Assembly (NCBI GenBank): GCA_049599735.1
Contig: JBMYOX010000050.1
Span: forward strand, 1 to 26,200
DNA: 26,200 bases
Direction: 5' to 3'
DNA from: Pontibacterium sp049599735
Lineage (GTDB): Bacteria; Pseudomonadota; Gammaproteobacteria; Pseudomonadales; Balneatricaceae
Shown here: positions 1-6,937 of the stretch, one piece after another
How positions within the stretch are numbered: the first letter of the stretch is position 1
Layout: each line of letters opens with the position of its first letter
Translations under genes and position numbers: made by a program
The notes under the pieces: generated by a model
What the model was told of the DNA's origin: nothing
The model's input: the letters and a program-made list of their open reading frames with translations, nothing else
The model's database searches: none

Positions 1-6
1 TTTTCT

Positions 7-1170
7 ATGTCGTTTGATCAGCTGCGGGCCGAACTTGAAACCCGTAAACAACAATCGTTGTATCGTCAGCGCCGCACGTTGCAAAGTCCTCAGTCACCGG
101 AAGTTCGGGTTGATGGTAAAACGTACCTGGCGTTTTGTTCGAACGATTATCTGGGGCTGGCGAATCATCCGGATGTAATCAAAGCCCTGAAACAAGGGGC
201 GGATTTGTACGGTGTAGGCGGCGGTGCATCTCACCTGGTGAACGGGCATAGTCAGGCGCACCATACGCTGGAAGAAGCCCTGGCTGAGTTTACAGGTCGT
301 CCTAAAGCCCTGTTGTTTTCCACCGGTTATATGGCCAACCTGGGCGCGGTGAATGCGCTGCTTGATAAGCGCGATGCGGTCTTTCAGGATCGGGTAAACC
401 ACGCCTCTTTACTGGATGCCGGTTTGCTCAGTGGTGCGCGTTTCCAACGTTATTTACACAACGATGCTGACAGCCTGGCGCAGCGTCTGGAACGTACCGA
501 AGCCCGTCGTAAGTTAGTGGTAACTGATGGTGTATTCAGCATGGACGGGGATATTGCCGATCTGCCTGTGTTATCTGAGGTTGCTAAGGCTAAAGAGGCC
601 TGGGTGATGGTGGATGATGCCCACGGTTTTGGCTGTGTGGGTAAAACCGGTGCCGGTTGCGTTGAGCATTTTGGGTTGGGCCCGGATGATGTACAAGTGC
701 TGGTGGGCACTTTGGGTAAAGCCTTTGGTACGGCGGGTGCGTTTGTGGCCGGATCTGAAGAGCTGATAGAAACCCTGGTACAGCATGCCCGGACTTATAT
801 TTACACTACCAGTATGCCACCTGCGGTTGCCGTAGCGACCCTGGCCAGCTTAAAAATTCTGTCCACCGAAAGCTGGCGGCGTGAAAAACTGGCGGCGCTG
901 ATTAAACAGTTCCGTGATGGTTGTGAACAACTGGGTCTGGAACTGATGGATTCAGACACACCGATTCAGCCGATTATGGTGGGAGAAGCGAGCCAGGCGA
1001 TGCGCATGAGTGCTGCCCTGGAAGCACAAGGTATTTTTATCGGTGCGATCCGGCCACCTACGGTGCCTCAGGGCAGTGCCCGTTTGCGGGTGACCCTGAG
1101 CGCAACGCATACAGAGGCACAGGTAAAGCGGTTGTTAAATGCCTTGGAGCAGGTGAGTCAGACACGGTGA
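7..1170 (+). CDS. bioF: 8-amino-7-oxononanoate synthase
   Basis: This PLP-dependent enzyme condenses pimeloyl-ACP with L-alanine to give 8-amino-7-oxononanoate, the first step of biotin ring assembly, in the cytoplasm. The 387-residue protein has the normal family length and the expected alpha-oxoamine synthase landmarks: the FCSNDYLGL stretch near residue 43, the substrate-side NHASLLDAG around residue 131, the cofactor-contacting DDAHGFG around 203, and GTLGKAFG with the Schiff-base lysine at K238. The start is the ATG six bases into the window, so its ribosome binding site, and probably bioB, lie outside. Its TGA stop overlaps the bioH start (TGATG), which indicates translational coupling within one biotin operon. 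Identification is by motif and context and is firm. Confidence 0.97.
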   Translation: MSFDQLRAELETRKQQSLYRQRRTLQSPQSPEVRVDGKTYLAFCSNDYLGLANHPDVIKALKQGADLYGVGGGASHLVNGHSQAHHTLEEALAEFTGRPKALLFSTGYMANLGAVNALLDKRDAVFQDRVNHASLLDAGLLSGARFQRYLHNDADSLAQRLERTEARRKLVVTDGVFSMDGDIADLPVLSEVAKAKEAWVMVDDAHGFGCVGKTGAGCVEHFGLGPDDVQVLVGTLGKAFGTAGAFVAGSEELIETLVQHARTYIYTTSMPPAVAVATLASLKILSTESWRREKLAALIKQFRDGCEQLGLELMDSDTPIQPIMVGEASQAMRMSAALEAQGIFIGAIRPPTVPQGSARLRVTLSATHTEAQVKRLLNALEQVSQTR

Positions 1171-1943
1171 TGAACGTATACAAGGAACAGCGGGGTAACC
1201 CTGACAAACCGGCATTGGTATTGTTGCATGGCTGGGGCATGAACAGTTGTGTATGGAACAGCGTGCTGCCTCTGCTTGAAGCGCATTTCTACCTGACGCT
1301 GATTGATTTGCCGGGGCTGGGGCAGTCTGTGAGCTGCCCCGAACCTTATAACAGCCAGACGGTAGTAGACACTCTGCTGGAGGCCGCGCCTGAACGGGCT
1401 GCCTGGCTGGGCTGGTCGCTGGGTGGGCAATTAGCTATCCGGGCGGCAGCTCTTGCCCCTGAGCGAGTTGATAAACTGATTACCGTGGCTTCATCCCCTT
1501 GTTTTGTGCAACGTGAAAACTGGCCCTGTGCGATGGCAGCAGAGACTTATCAGAGTTTTGCCGGGGCGCTGATCGAAAACCCGGATAAAACCCTGACACG
1601 TTTTGCTATGTTGCAGACCCAAGGTGCAGAGGCTGGGCGGCCTGTACTGAAACAACTGAAGTCCCTTTTAAAAGAAAGCAGTCCGCCAACGGCTTTACCC
1701 GAGAGTCTGGGGTTATTAGAGGACGATGAGCGCGCATTGCTGGCGCAGGTGAAACAACCGGTCTGGATGAGCTTTGGTGAAAAAGATTTATTAGTGCCCG
1801 GTGCTGCTGCACAGGCCTGTCAGTTGATTAATGCTGCGGTTTACACCCGAATCTATACCGGTGCGGGCCATTTGCCCTTTTTGTCCCATGCCGAACAGTG
1901 GGTTTCAGATCTGCGTTATTTTATGGAATCGGGTTCTTTATGA
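1170..1943 (+). CDS. bioH: Pimeloyl-[ACP] methyl ester carboxylesterase
   Basis: BioH hydrolyses pimeloyl-ACP methyl ester, releasing pimeloyl-ACP for BioF and ending the BioC-protected chain elongation. From the ATG at 1170 the protein is 257 residues, like E. coli BioH. It shows the alpha/beta hydrolase oxyanion motif LLHGWGMN near residue 18, the nucleophile elbow GWSLGG with S83, a probable acid D206 in GEKDLLVPG, and the histidine H234 in GAGHLPF. The TVASSPCF segment around residue 105 is typical of BioH rather than general hydrolases. A GTG lies one codon upstream in frame, but the ATG that shares its A with the bioF TGA is the better start. Its own stop overlaps the bioC ATG (ATGA). 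Location between bioF and bioC supports the call. Confidence 0.95.
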   Translation: MNVYKEQRGNPDKPALVLLHGWGMNSCVWNSVLPLLEAHFYLTLIDLPGLGQSVSCPEPYNSQTVVDTLLEAAPERAAWLGWSLGGQLAIRAAALAPERVDKLITVASSPCFVQRENWPCAMAAETYQSFAGALIENPDKTLTRFAMLQTQGAEAGRPVLKQLKSLLKESSPPTALPESLGLLEDDERALLAQVKQPVWMSFGEKDLLVPGAAAQACQLINAAVYTRIYTGAGHLPFLSHAEQWVSDLRYFMESGSL

Positions 1944-2734
1944 GTACGGCTGAGCAGTGGATTGATAAAAAGCGGGTTGCGGATTCGTTCAGCCGTGCTG
2001 CAGCCACTTACGATGGTGTCGCGGGTTTACAGCGTGATGTGGGTTATCGCCTGCTGGAGAAGTTGCCTGATTTGAAACCCGAGGTGGTGATGGATCTGGG
2101 GAGTGGTACGGGTTATTTTACACCCCGTCTGAAACAGCAATTTTCTGAAGCGACCCTACTGAGCCTGGATCTGGCAGAGGGCATGTTAAATTTCTCCCGT
2201 GAAACACGCCCGGTGCCGGATACCCATTGGATTTGTGCAGATGCCGAGTCATTACCGTTGGCTGATGATTCGGTTGATTTGATTTTTTCCAGTCTGGCCA
2301 TTCAGTGGTGTGAGTCGCCCGGTGTTTTATTTTCTGAGATTAGCCGTATTTTAAGGCCCGGTGGTTGTTTTTTATTCAGTACCCTGGGGCCTGAAACCCT
2401 TTATGAGCTTCGAAATGCCTGGGCACAGGTGGATAACCTGGTGCATGTAAATCGTTTTATGCACAGCAAAAATTTACAACAGGATATGCCCGTCGGGCTT
2501 ACGGCTGAGCACTTTGAAACTGAGCTAAAAATTTGTCGTTACAACAAGCTGCGTGAACTGACCCGCGAGCTGAAAGAATTGGGTGCGCATAATATGAATG
2601 CGGGCCAGCCTTCGGGTTTAACCGGGCGGGCGCGGGTACGGGCGTTTAATACGGCCTATGAATCCATGCGCCATACCGAGGGTTATCTGCCAGCAACTTA
2701 TCAGGTTTATTACGGATTAATACGGAAAGCTTAA
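1940..2734 (+). CDS. bioC: Malonyl-[ACP] O-methyltransferase
   Basis: BioC uses S-adenosylmethionine to methylate the free carboxyl of malonyl-ACP. This disguises it so that fatty acid synthesis can build the pimeloyl chain, and BioH later removes the methyl group. The protein is 264 residues from the ATG at 1940. It has a class I methyltransferase glycine-rich motif (VVMDLGSGTGYF, about residues 49-60), the acidic LSLDLAEGM strand end, and the LIFSSLAIQWC segment characteristic of BioC. An in-frame GTG at 1898 would add 14 residues inside bioH, but the ATG overlapping the bioH TGA is the natural coupled start. The N-terminal KKRVADSFSRAAATYD matches the BioC family opening. It is followed by bioD after a single base. 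Confidence 0.95.
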   Translation: MSTAEQWIDKKRVADSFSRAAATYDGVAGLQRDVGYRLLEKLPDLKPEVVMDLGSGTGYFTPRLKQQFSEATLLSLDLAEGMLNFSRETRPVPDTHWICADAESLPLADDSVDLIFSSLAIQWCESPGVLFSEISRILRPGGCFLFSTLGPETLYELRNAWAQVDNLVHVNRFMHSKNLQQDMPVGLTAEHFETELKICRYNKLRELTRELKELGAHNMNAGQPSGLTGRARVRAFNTAYESMRHTEGYLPATYQVYYGLIRKA

Positions 2735-2735
2735 C

Positions 2736-3425
2736 ATGGCAAGACAGACATTTTTTATTACCGGCACCGATACCGATGCCGGTAAAACCATTGTAACGGC
2801 AGGCCTGCTGGCAGCGGCTAATAAGGCCGGTTTAAGAACCCTTGGCCTGAAGCCTGTTGCCGCCGGTTGTGAACAAACTGAAGCCGGATTACGCAACAGC
2901 GATGCTTTGTTATTGCAGCAAACCGCCAGTGTTAACTTAAGCTATGAACAGGTGAATCCTGTTACCTTTGAACCGGCGATTGCACCCCATATCGCTGCGA
3001 TGCAGGAAGGGCGGGTGTTATCTGGTGATCGTATTGCGGCTTATTGCAAGGGTGCCATGATGCAACCGGCTGACCTGGTATTGATTGAAGGGGCAGGTGG
3101 CTGGCGGGTGCCTTTAAGCTACCGGGAGACTATGGCACAGATCCCAAAATCGTTACAAATTCCGGTGATAATGGTGGTGGGTATGCAGCTTGGCTGTATT
3201 AACCATGCGCTCTTAACGGCAGAAAGCATTGCCCGTGATGGCCTGCGCCTGGCAGGCTGGATTGCCAATGGCATTGATCCGGCTATGGACTGTTATGAGG
3301 AAAACCGGGATACAATCCGTAATATGTTACATGCACCGTTGCTGGCTGAAATCCCTTATCTTAAAAACCCTGAGCCTGATAAAGTCGCTGAGTTTATCAA
3401 CCCTGATAGTTTATTGGTTGGTTGA
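2736..3425 (+). CDS. bioD: ATP-dependent dethiobiotin synthetase
   Basis: BioD carboxylates 7,8-diaminopelargonate with CO2 and ATP and closes the ureido ring to give dethiobiotin, the penultimate biotin intermediate. The 229-residue protein carries the P-loop GTDTDAGKT at residues 10-18, the LKPVAAG substrate loop near 38, and the VLIEGAGGWRVPL motif near 110, all standard for the family. The ATG lies one base after the bioC stop, and a GGAAAG in the end of bioC is in position to serve as ribosome binding site. This is the last recognisable bio gene here; bioA is not in the window. No T-rich intrinsic terminator follows, but the next 75 bases contain nested palindromes (see 3444-3497). Confidence 0.96.
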   Translation: MARQTFFITGTDTDAGKTIVTAGLLAAANKAGLRTLGLKPVAAGCEQTEAGLRNSDALLLQQTASVNLSYEQVNPVTFEPAIAPHIAAMQEGRVLSGDRIAAYCKGAMMQPADLVLIEGAGGWRVPLSYRETMAQIPKSLQIPVIMVVGMQLGCINHALLTAESIARDGLRLAGWIANGIDPAMDCYEENRDTIRNMLHAPLLAEIPYLKNPEPDKVAEFINPDSLLVG

Positions 3426-3443
3426 TTAGTGATCAATTTGATT

Positions 3444-3497
3444 TTGTAGACTACAATGAATTATCGGGAGCCGATTGTTGAATTGTAGTGTTTACAA
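3444..3497. promoter_or_regulatory. Nested palindromic intergenic element
   Basis: Three palindromes are spaced about two helical turns apart between bioD and the next gene: TTGTAG-A-CTACAA (3444-3456), ATCGG-gag-CCGAT (3463-3475) and TTGTA-gtgtt-TACAA (3483-3497). In addition, CTACAAT at 3451-3457 pairs with ATTGTAG at 3482-3488, so the ATCGG hairpin is nested inside a larger stem. No T-run follows, so a simple intrinsic terminator is unlikely. It may be a repressor operator array, a folded 5' leader for the downstream gene, or a 3' end protector for the bio mRNA. The TTGTA/TACAA half-sites are loosely reminiscent of BirA operator ends, but the usual spaced 9-mer arrangement is not present. 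Function is inference. Confidence 0.45.
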
Positions 3498-3533
3498 CGG
3501 GTTTTAAAGCAGGTTTTTAGAGAGGGCGGACTT

Positions 3534-3782
3534 ATGAACGTCACCAATGCATTACAAAGCGGTGTTATCGGGATCAACAGAACCCTGGATAATACGGCAA
3601 AAGCGTCCGGTGATATCCAGGGAAGTGGAAAGCCGGAAAAACCTCAGGAGGCAACGGGTCGTGAGCCTGCATTTGTAACGGCTGTGCAAGATACGACCTT
3701 ACAGGCTTCAGAAGTGGCTTCTGCTAAAGTGGTTACAGCGACATCAGAAACGGTGGGTGGGAATATTAATATTCACGTGTAA
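3534..3782 (+). CDS. Small unrecognised protein upstream of SprA-type metalloprotease
   Basis: This 82-residue protein is not one I can name. It begins with an amphipathic-looking N-terminus (NALQSGVIGINRTLDNTA) reminiscent of the opening helices of flagellar rod/hook or other axial proteins, followed by a polar Gly/Pro/Lys/Glu linker near residues 25-45 and an Ala/Thr/Val-rich tail. No signal peptide, membrane span or cysteine is visible. A GAGGG ribosome binding site stands eight bases before the ATG, and the stop is only three bases before the next gene, so the two are very probably co-transcribed. The good Shine-Dalgarno sequence and tight spacing argue that it is a real gene; similarity to axial proteins is only an impression from residue pattern. 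Confidence 0.75.
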   Translation: MNVTNALQSGVIGINRTLDNTAKASGDIQGSGKPEKPQEATGREPAFVTAVQDTTLQASEVASAKVVTATSETVGGNINIHV

Positions 3783-3785
3783 GTT

Positions 3786-4559
3786 ATGGCATTAACCGGT
3801 GTCGTACATACAACACTTTTTTCCACACCTTCGGGGCAATCTCAAGGTGTAGCACTTGTTGCGTCTGTCGATGAGGCATCCGCCAGTTCTTCCTCGCTTG
3901 TCAGCGAAAAATCAAACCCTGTTTCACCCGCTTCGGGCCAGAAAGCCGACCAGGCGAATGCTGAACCGGACTCGCTGCCTTCCGGCTTAACCGTTGAAGA
4001 AACAAAAAAAGTTGAGCAGCTTGCTGAGCGGGATCGTGAAGTACGTCAACACGAGCTGGCGCATGCTGCAACGGGTGGGCAATATACAGGGGCAGCACAA
4101 CTTGAATACACCCGGGGTCCGGACGGGCGTTTGTATGCAACCAGTGGAGAAGTCAGTGTTGATACTTCGGCTATCGCAGGAGATGCTCAGGCGACCGCCG
4201 ATAAAATGCGCACCGTGATACAGGCTGCTTTGTCACCCGCAGAGCCTTCCGGTCAGAACCGGCAAGTGGCGGCCAAAGCACAGGCGATGTTATCCGAAGC
4301 GCTGGCAGAAATTGCTTCGGGTGCTGATGATGAAGCGGCAAATAAAACGAATGAAAGCGGCGCTGAGTCAGAAGAAGAAAATACTTCAGTTTCTTCGGGT
4401 GATAAATCGGGAGTGTCAGGCGTGGGGACGGATAAGTCCGATGCGTTGCAGCCATTCGGACTTCACACTGCCAACCAAGAGATGGAACGCCGCTTAGTGG
4501 ATTCGGGTGTTTTCTCTAAGGTCTTTCCTGAAGGTAGTCTGATTCAAAAAGACGTATAA
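3786..4559 (+). CDS. SprA-related family putative zinc metalloprotease
   Basis: This 257-residue protein has an N-terminal Ser/Ala/Pro-rich disordered segment (about 1-68) and a conserved core (about 69-175) running from VEETKKVEQLAERDREVRQ into HELAH at residues 89-93. That is an HExxH zinc-protease signature. The core continues with GGQYTGAAQLEYTRGPDGRLYA and the GEVSVDTSAI segment. This combination is what I know as the SprA-related / CJM1_0395 family (recalled, not searched). An acidic Ser/Glu-rich tail follows to the end. No signal peptide or membrane helix is evident, so it is probably cytoplasmic or exported by another route. Substrate is unknown. A weak stem (TCTGA 4538-4542 with TCAGA 4561-4565, then GTTTTT) overlaps the stop and could be a poor terminator. 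Confidence 0.85.
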   Translation: MALTGVVHTTLFSTPSGQSQGVALVASVDEASASSSSLVSEKSNPVSPASGQKADQANAEPDSLPSGLTVEETKKVEQLAERDREVRQHELAHAATGGQYTGAAQLEYTRGPDGRLYATSGEVSVDTSAIAGDAQATADKMRTVIQAALSPAEPSGQNRQVAAKAQAMLSEALAEIASGADDEAANKTNESGAESEEENTSVSSGDKSGVSGVGTDKSDALQPFGLHTANQEMERRLVDSGVFSKVFPEGSLIQKDV

Positions 4560-4596
4560 GTCAGAGTTTTTGCGTACCTACTTGTTATCTGCCTGC

Positions 4597-5358
4597 TTAC
4601 TTCTGCAAATAATTCAGCACAATTTTTCCAAAAATTGAAGGTTTTTCTGCGTGCGGCCAATGCCCGGCACCTTCTATCAGCTTGTAAGTGGTCATAGGAA
4701 ACAGGCTTAAAATTTGCTCGCGGTACGCCGCTTGCAGGTAGTCTGAATTACCGCCTTTGATAAATAAAGTCGGGCCGGTGAAGGCGGTGCCTGTTGGCGC
4801 GGCGCTGATATCAGCATACTGGTTATGCAAGGCATCCAGATTCATACGCCAGGCGAATGTTTTGTGCTCGGTGCGGAACAGGTTTTTAAGCAGGAAAGCT
4901 CGTACTGAAGGCTCTGATACATGTTGGCTGAGTTGTTGGTCGGCGTCGCTTCTGGATTTTAATTGCGGTAAATCAATCGAATAAAGCCCCTTAAACACAT
5001 CTGTATGATGGGCCTGGTAATGAACCGGTGCTATATCCACAATGATCAGTTTTTGGATACGTGCCGGGTGGTTAAGCGCCAGCTGCATCGCTGCTTTGCC
5101 GCCCATAGAATGCCCCAGGATATGGGCATTTTTTAGCTGTAAGTCATGCATCAGCTCGAGTATATCGTTTGCCATGGCTTCATAGGTCATCAGGTTTTCA
5201 TGAGGTGAACGACCGTGGTTACGCATATCAACGGCAATAACCTGGAAGTGTTCTGCCAGGCTTTTAATCTGGGTGCCCCAGTTTTCCAGCGTACCAAATA
5301 AACCGTGTAAAATAATCAGCGGTTCACCCTTGCCATAGATTTGGTGGAAAAGCTTCAA
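4597..5358 (-). CDS. ybfF: YbfF-type alpha/beta hydrolase (esterase)
   Basis: This 253-residue single-domain alpha/beta hydrolase resembles E. coli YbfF, an esterase reported to act on short acyl esters and acyl-CoA thioesters. Visible landmarks are the LHGLFG oxyanion loop (residues 18-23), AVDMRNHGRSPH near residue 42, the nucleophile elbow GHSMGG with S84, a probable acid D206 in GNSDY, and H233 in GAGHWPH. VDIAPVHY near 107 is typical of the family. The start appears to be TTG at 5358, with GGAG nine bases upstream (minus strand); no better in-frame ATG precedes the conserved MKLFHQIYGKGEPL opening. It converges on the metalloprotease gene. Physiological substrate cannot be told from sequence. 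Confidence 0.88.
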   Translation of the reverse strand: MKLFHQIYGKGEPLIILHGLFGTLENWGTQIKSLAEHFQVIAVDMRNHGRSPHENLMTYEAMANDILELMHDLQLKNAHILGHSMGGKAAMQLALNHPARIQKLIIVDIAPVHYQAHHTDVFKGLYSIDLPQLKSRSDADQQLSQHVSEPSVRAFLLKNLFRTEHKTFAWRMNLDALHNQYADISAAPTGTAFTGPTLFIKGGNSDYLQAAYREQILSLFPMTTYKLIEGAGHWPHAEKPSIFGKIVLNYLQK

Positions 5359-5397
5359 GGGGATTGTCTCCGGGTGATGGGTATTTCAGGGAGGGAT

Positions 5398-5422
5398 ACC
5401 AGCCTGCAGGCAGCAGGCTGGT
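5398..5422 (-). terminator. Hairpin between fklB and ybfF
   Basis: A perfect ten-base-pair inverted repeat, ACCAGCCTGC with GCAGGCTGGT and a five-base loop, lies ten bases beyond the fklB stop. It is GC-rich and stable, but there is no run of T after it on the minus strand. It may be a Rho-assisted end, an mRNA-stabilising stem, or a REP-like element rather than a classical intrinsic terminator. It also sits just upstream of the ybfF ribosome binding site. Confidence 0.5.
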
Positions 5423-5432
5423 GTAACACAAA

Positions 5433-6059
5433 CTACAGGATGTCGATCAGCTCAACATCAAAAACCAGTGCTGCGTAAGGTGGAATACCACCCGGGGAGC
5501 CTTGTGCACCGTAAGCCAGGTTGTAAGGTACTGTCAGACGCCATTTGGAGCCTTTGGTCATCAGCTGAAGGGCTTCAGTCCAGCCTGCAATCACACCACC
5601 AACCGGGAATTCTGCGGGCTGACCGCGGTCGTAGGAGCTGTCGAACACTTTACCGTCGATAAACGTGCCGTGGTAATGGGTGCGTACTTTAGAGCTGGCG
5701 GTTGGTTTTTCGCCATCAGCTTCACCGGCTTGGATAACTTCATACTGCAGGCCGGAATCCAGTGTAATAACACCGTCTTTTTTGGCATTTTCAGTCAGGA
5801 ATGCTTCACCGGCTTTTACAAACTGCTCGGCTTCCTTCTGCTGTTGTTCCTGCAGGCGGCGGTTGATCTCATCAAAAGCCGTCTGAATTTCGCTGACTTC
5901 GATACGCAGGGCTTCGCCGTCAAAAGAGTCACGCAGGCCTGCAGCAACAGCTTCCAGGTCAACACCTTCAAAGCTGTTGTTTGCCAGCTGGTCGCCCATC
6001 TGACGGCCAATGCCGTAGCTTGCTTTTTGTTCCGTTGTTTCCAGTTTCAGTTCAGACAT
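5433..6059 (-). CDS. fklB: FKBP-type peptidyl-prolyl isomerase (FKBP22-like)
   Basis: This 208-residue protein catalyses cis-trans isomerisation of peptidyl-proline bonds and assists folding. It is the size and architecture of FklB/FKBP22. An N-terminal helical dimerisation region (about 1-95) opens with ASYGIGRQMGDQL and contains a Gln/Glu-rich helix (RRLQEQQQKEAEQF). A C-terminal FKBP domain follows (about 118-208) with YHGTFIDGKVFDSSYDRG, FPVGGVIAGW, VPYNLAYG and a final FDVELIDIL. No signal peptide is present, which favours cytoplasmic FklB over periplasmic FkpA. A GGA-containing site precedes the ATG. It is read in the same direction as the M23 and xseA genes upstream and lies 44 bases from the M23 stop. 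Confidence 0.93.
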   Translation of the reverse strand: MSELKLETTEQKASYGIGRQMGDQLANNSFEGVDLEAVAAGLRDSFDGEALRIEVSEIQTAFDEINRRLQEQQQKEAEQFVKAGEAFLTENAKKDGVITLDSGLQYEVIQAGEADGEKPTASSKVRTHYHGTFIDGKVFDSSYDRGQPAEFPVGGVIAGWTEALQLMTKGSKWRLTVPYNLAYGAQGSPGGIPPYAALVFDVELIDIL

Positions 6060-6103
6060 TTTTTCTGTTCCAGGAGTGAATAAATCAGCCGTTAAATCAG
6101 CTG

Positions 6104-6937
6104 TTAGTGAGTTAGAAACAATAATGGGTCCACTCTGACATTATTCAAGCTTACGCTCCAATGAAGGTGTGGGCCGGTAACACGGCCTGTTTTGCCAATT
6201 GCACCAATCAGATCGCCGGTTTTGAGCTTGTCGCCAATTTTTACATCGGTGCGGCTCATATGGCAGTACATGGTGGTCAGCCCCTGGCCATGTTCCATAA
6301 TGACGGTGTTACCGTTAAAAAAGTAGTTACCTACCGCCAGAACGGTGCCGGAAGCCGGTGCGGTAATAGGATCACCGTGAGGTGCGGCTATATCAACGCC
6401 ACTGTGTGGGTTTCTGGGCTGTTTGTTAAAAAAACGCTTCAGTCCAAAGGGGCTGCTATAAGGTCCCTTCGCGGGTAATTCAAACGTAATATCGGGTGCA
6501 TGGCTGGCCTGCCAGAAACGGAACGCTTTAACCATTTCTGTTTTTTCCCGTTTCCAGCGTTCAATCTGCTTAGGATCGGGGTTAACGTGTTTTTTGTTTT
6601 TAACCGTCAGGTACTGGGCTCTGTATTCTTTATCTTTGATAGAAAAGGAATATGTTTGCCCGGACGTTTTAAGTTCAAGTGGCTTAGAAGCTTTGCTTTT
6701 CAGAGGGATGCCTACAACGGCCAGCCACCTGGATTGATCCGCAAAACGGGTTTGATGTGTGGGTAGTACCATAACCCGCTCGCCCCGAAAGTTAACCACA
6801 GGCATCTTTGCTGATGTTGAGCCGGTGAGGGGCACCAGTGCAACGCCGCCCGGCACCCGTGATTCGCGAGGTAAGTCCTGTGCCTGGACGTTAAGACTAA
6901 AAAGAAATAAACCGGCGGTGAGTAAACAAGCGCGCAT
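6104..6937 (-). CDS. Secreted M23 (LytM-type) peptidoglycan endopeptidase
   Basis: This 277-residue protein has a signal peptide (residues 1-20, hydrophobic LLTAGLFLFSLNV then AQA). A beta-rich N-terminal region of about 130 residues follows, and then a C-terminal M23 zinc peptidase domain (about 158-275). All catalytic ligands are visible: H178 and D182 in HSGVD, H226 in MYCHM, and H257/H259 in GPHLHW. It therefore looks enzymatically active, unlike EnvC/NlpD-type activators that have lost these residues. Expected role is periplasmic cleavage of peptidoglycan cross-links. The ATG shares one base with the xseA stop (TGATG), so the two are translationally coupled despite unrelated functions. 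Exact gene name cannot be fixed from sequence. Confidence 0.92.
   Translation of the reverse strand: MRACLLTAGLFLFSLNVQAQDLPRESRVPGGVALVPLTGSTSAKMPVVNFRGERVMVLPTHQTRFADQSRWLAVVGIPLKSKASKPLELKTSGQTYSFSIKDKEYRAQYLTVKNKKHVNPDPKQIERWKREKTEMVKAFRFWQASHAPDITFELPAKGPYSSPFGLKRFFNKQPRNPHSGVDIAAPHGDPITAPASGTVLAVGNYFFNGNTVIMEHGQGLTTMYCHMSRTDVKIGDKLKTGDLIGAIGKTGRVTGPHLHWSVSLNNVRVDPLLFLTH

Noticed and set aside
1898..1939. Upstream GTG start for bioC adding 14 residues
   Set aside because: It extends into bioH; the ATG overlapping the bioH stop gives the family-typical N-terminus and coupling.
3452..3477. Possible sigma28 (flagellar) promoter: GCCGATTG resembling the -10 GCCGATAA, ahead of the axial-protein-like small gene
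   Set aside because: The matching -35 is poor (about four of eight) and the GCCGATTG is part of a palindrome that explains it better; no flagellar genes in the window.
3483..3497. BirA operator-like half-sites near the end of the bio genes
   Set aside because: BirA sites have two nine-base half-sites separated by about 15 bases and lie upstream of bio genes; this one is compact and downstream of bioD.
5502..6083. Plus-strand open frame of 193 residues opposite fklB
   Set aside because: Antisense to a well-supported FKBP gene; Phe/Cys-rich composition is what complemented codons give. No family resemblance.
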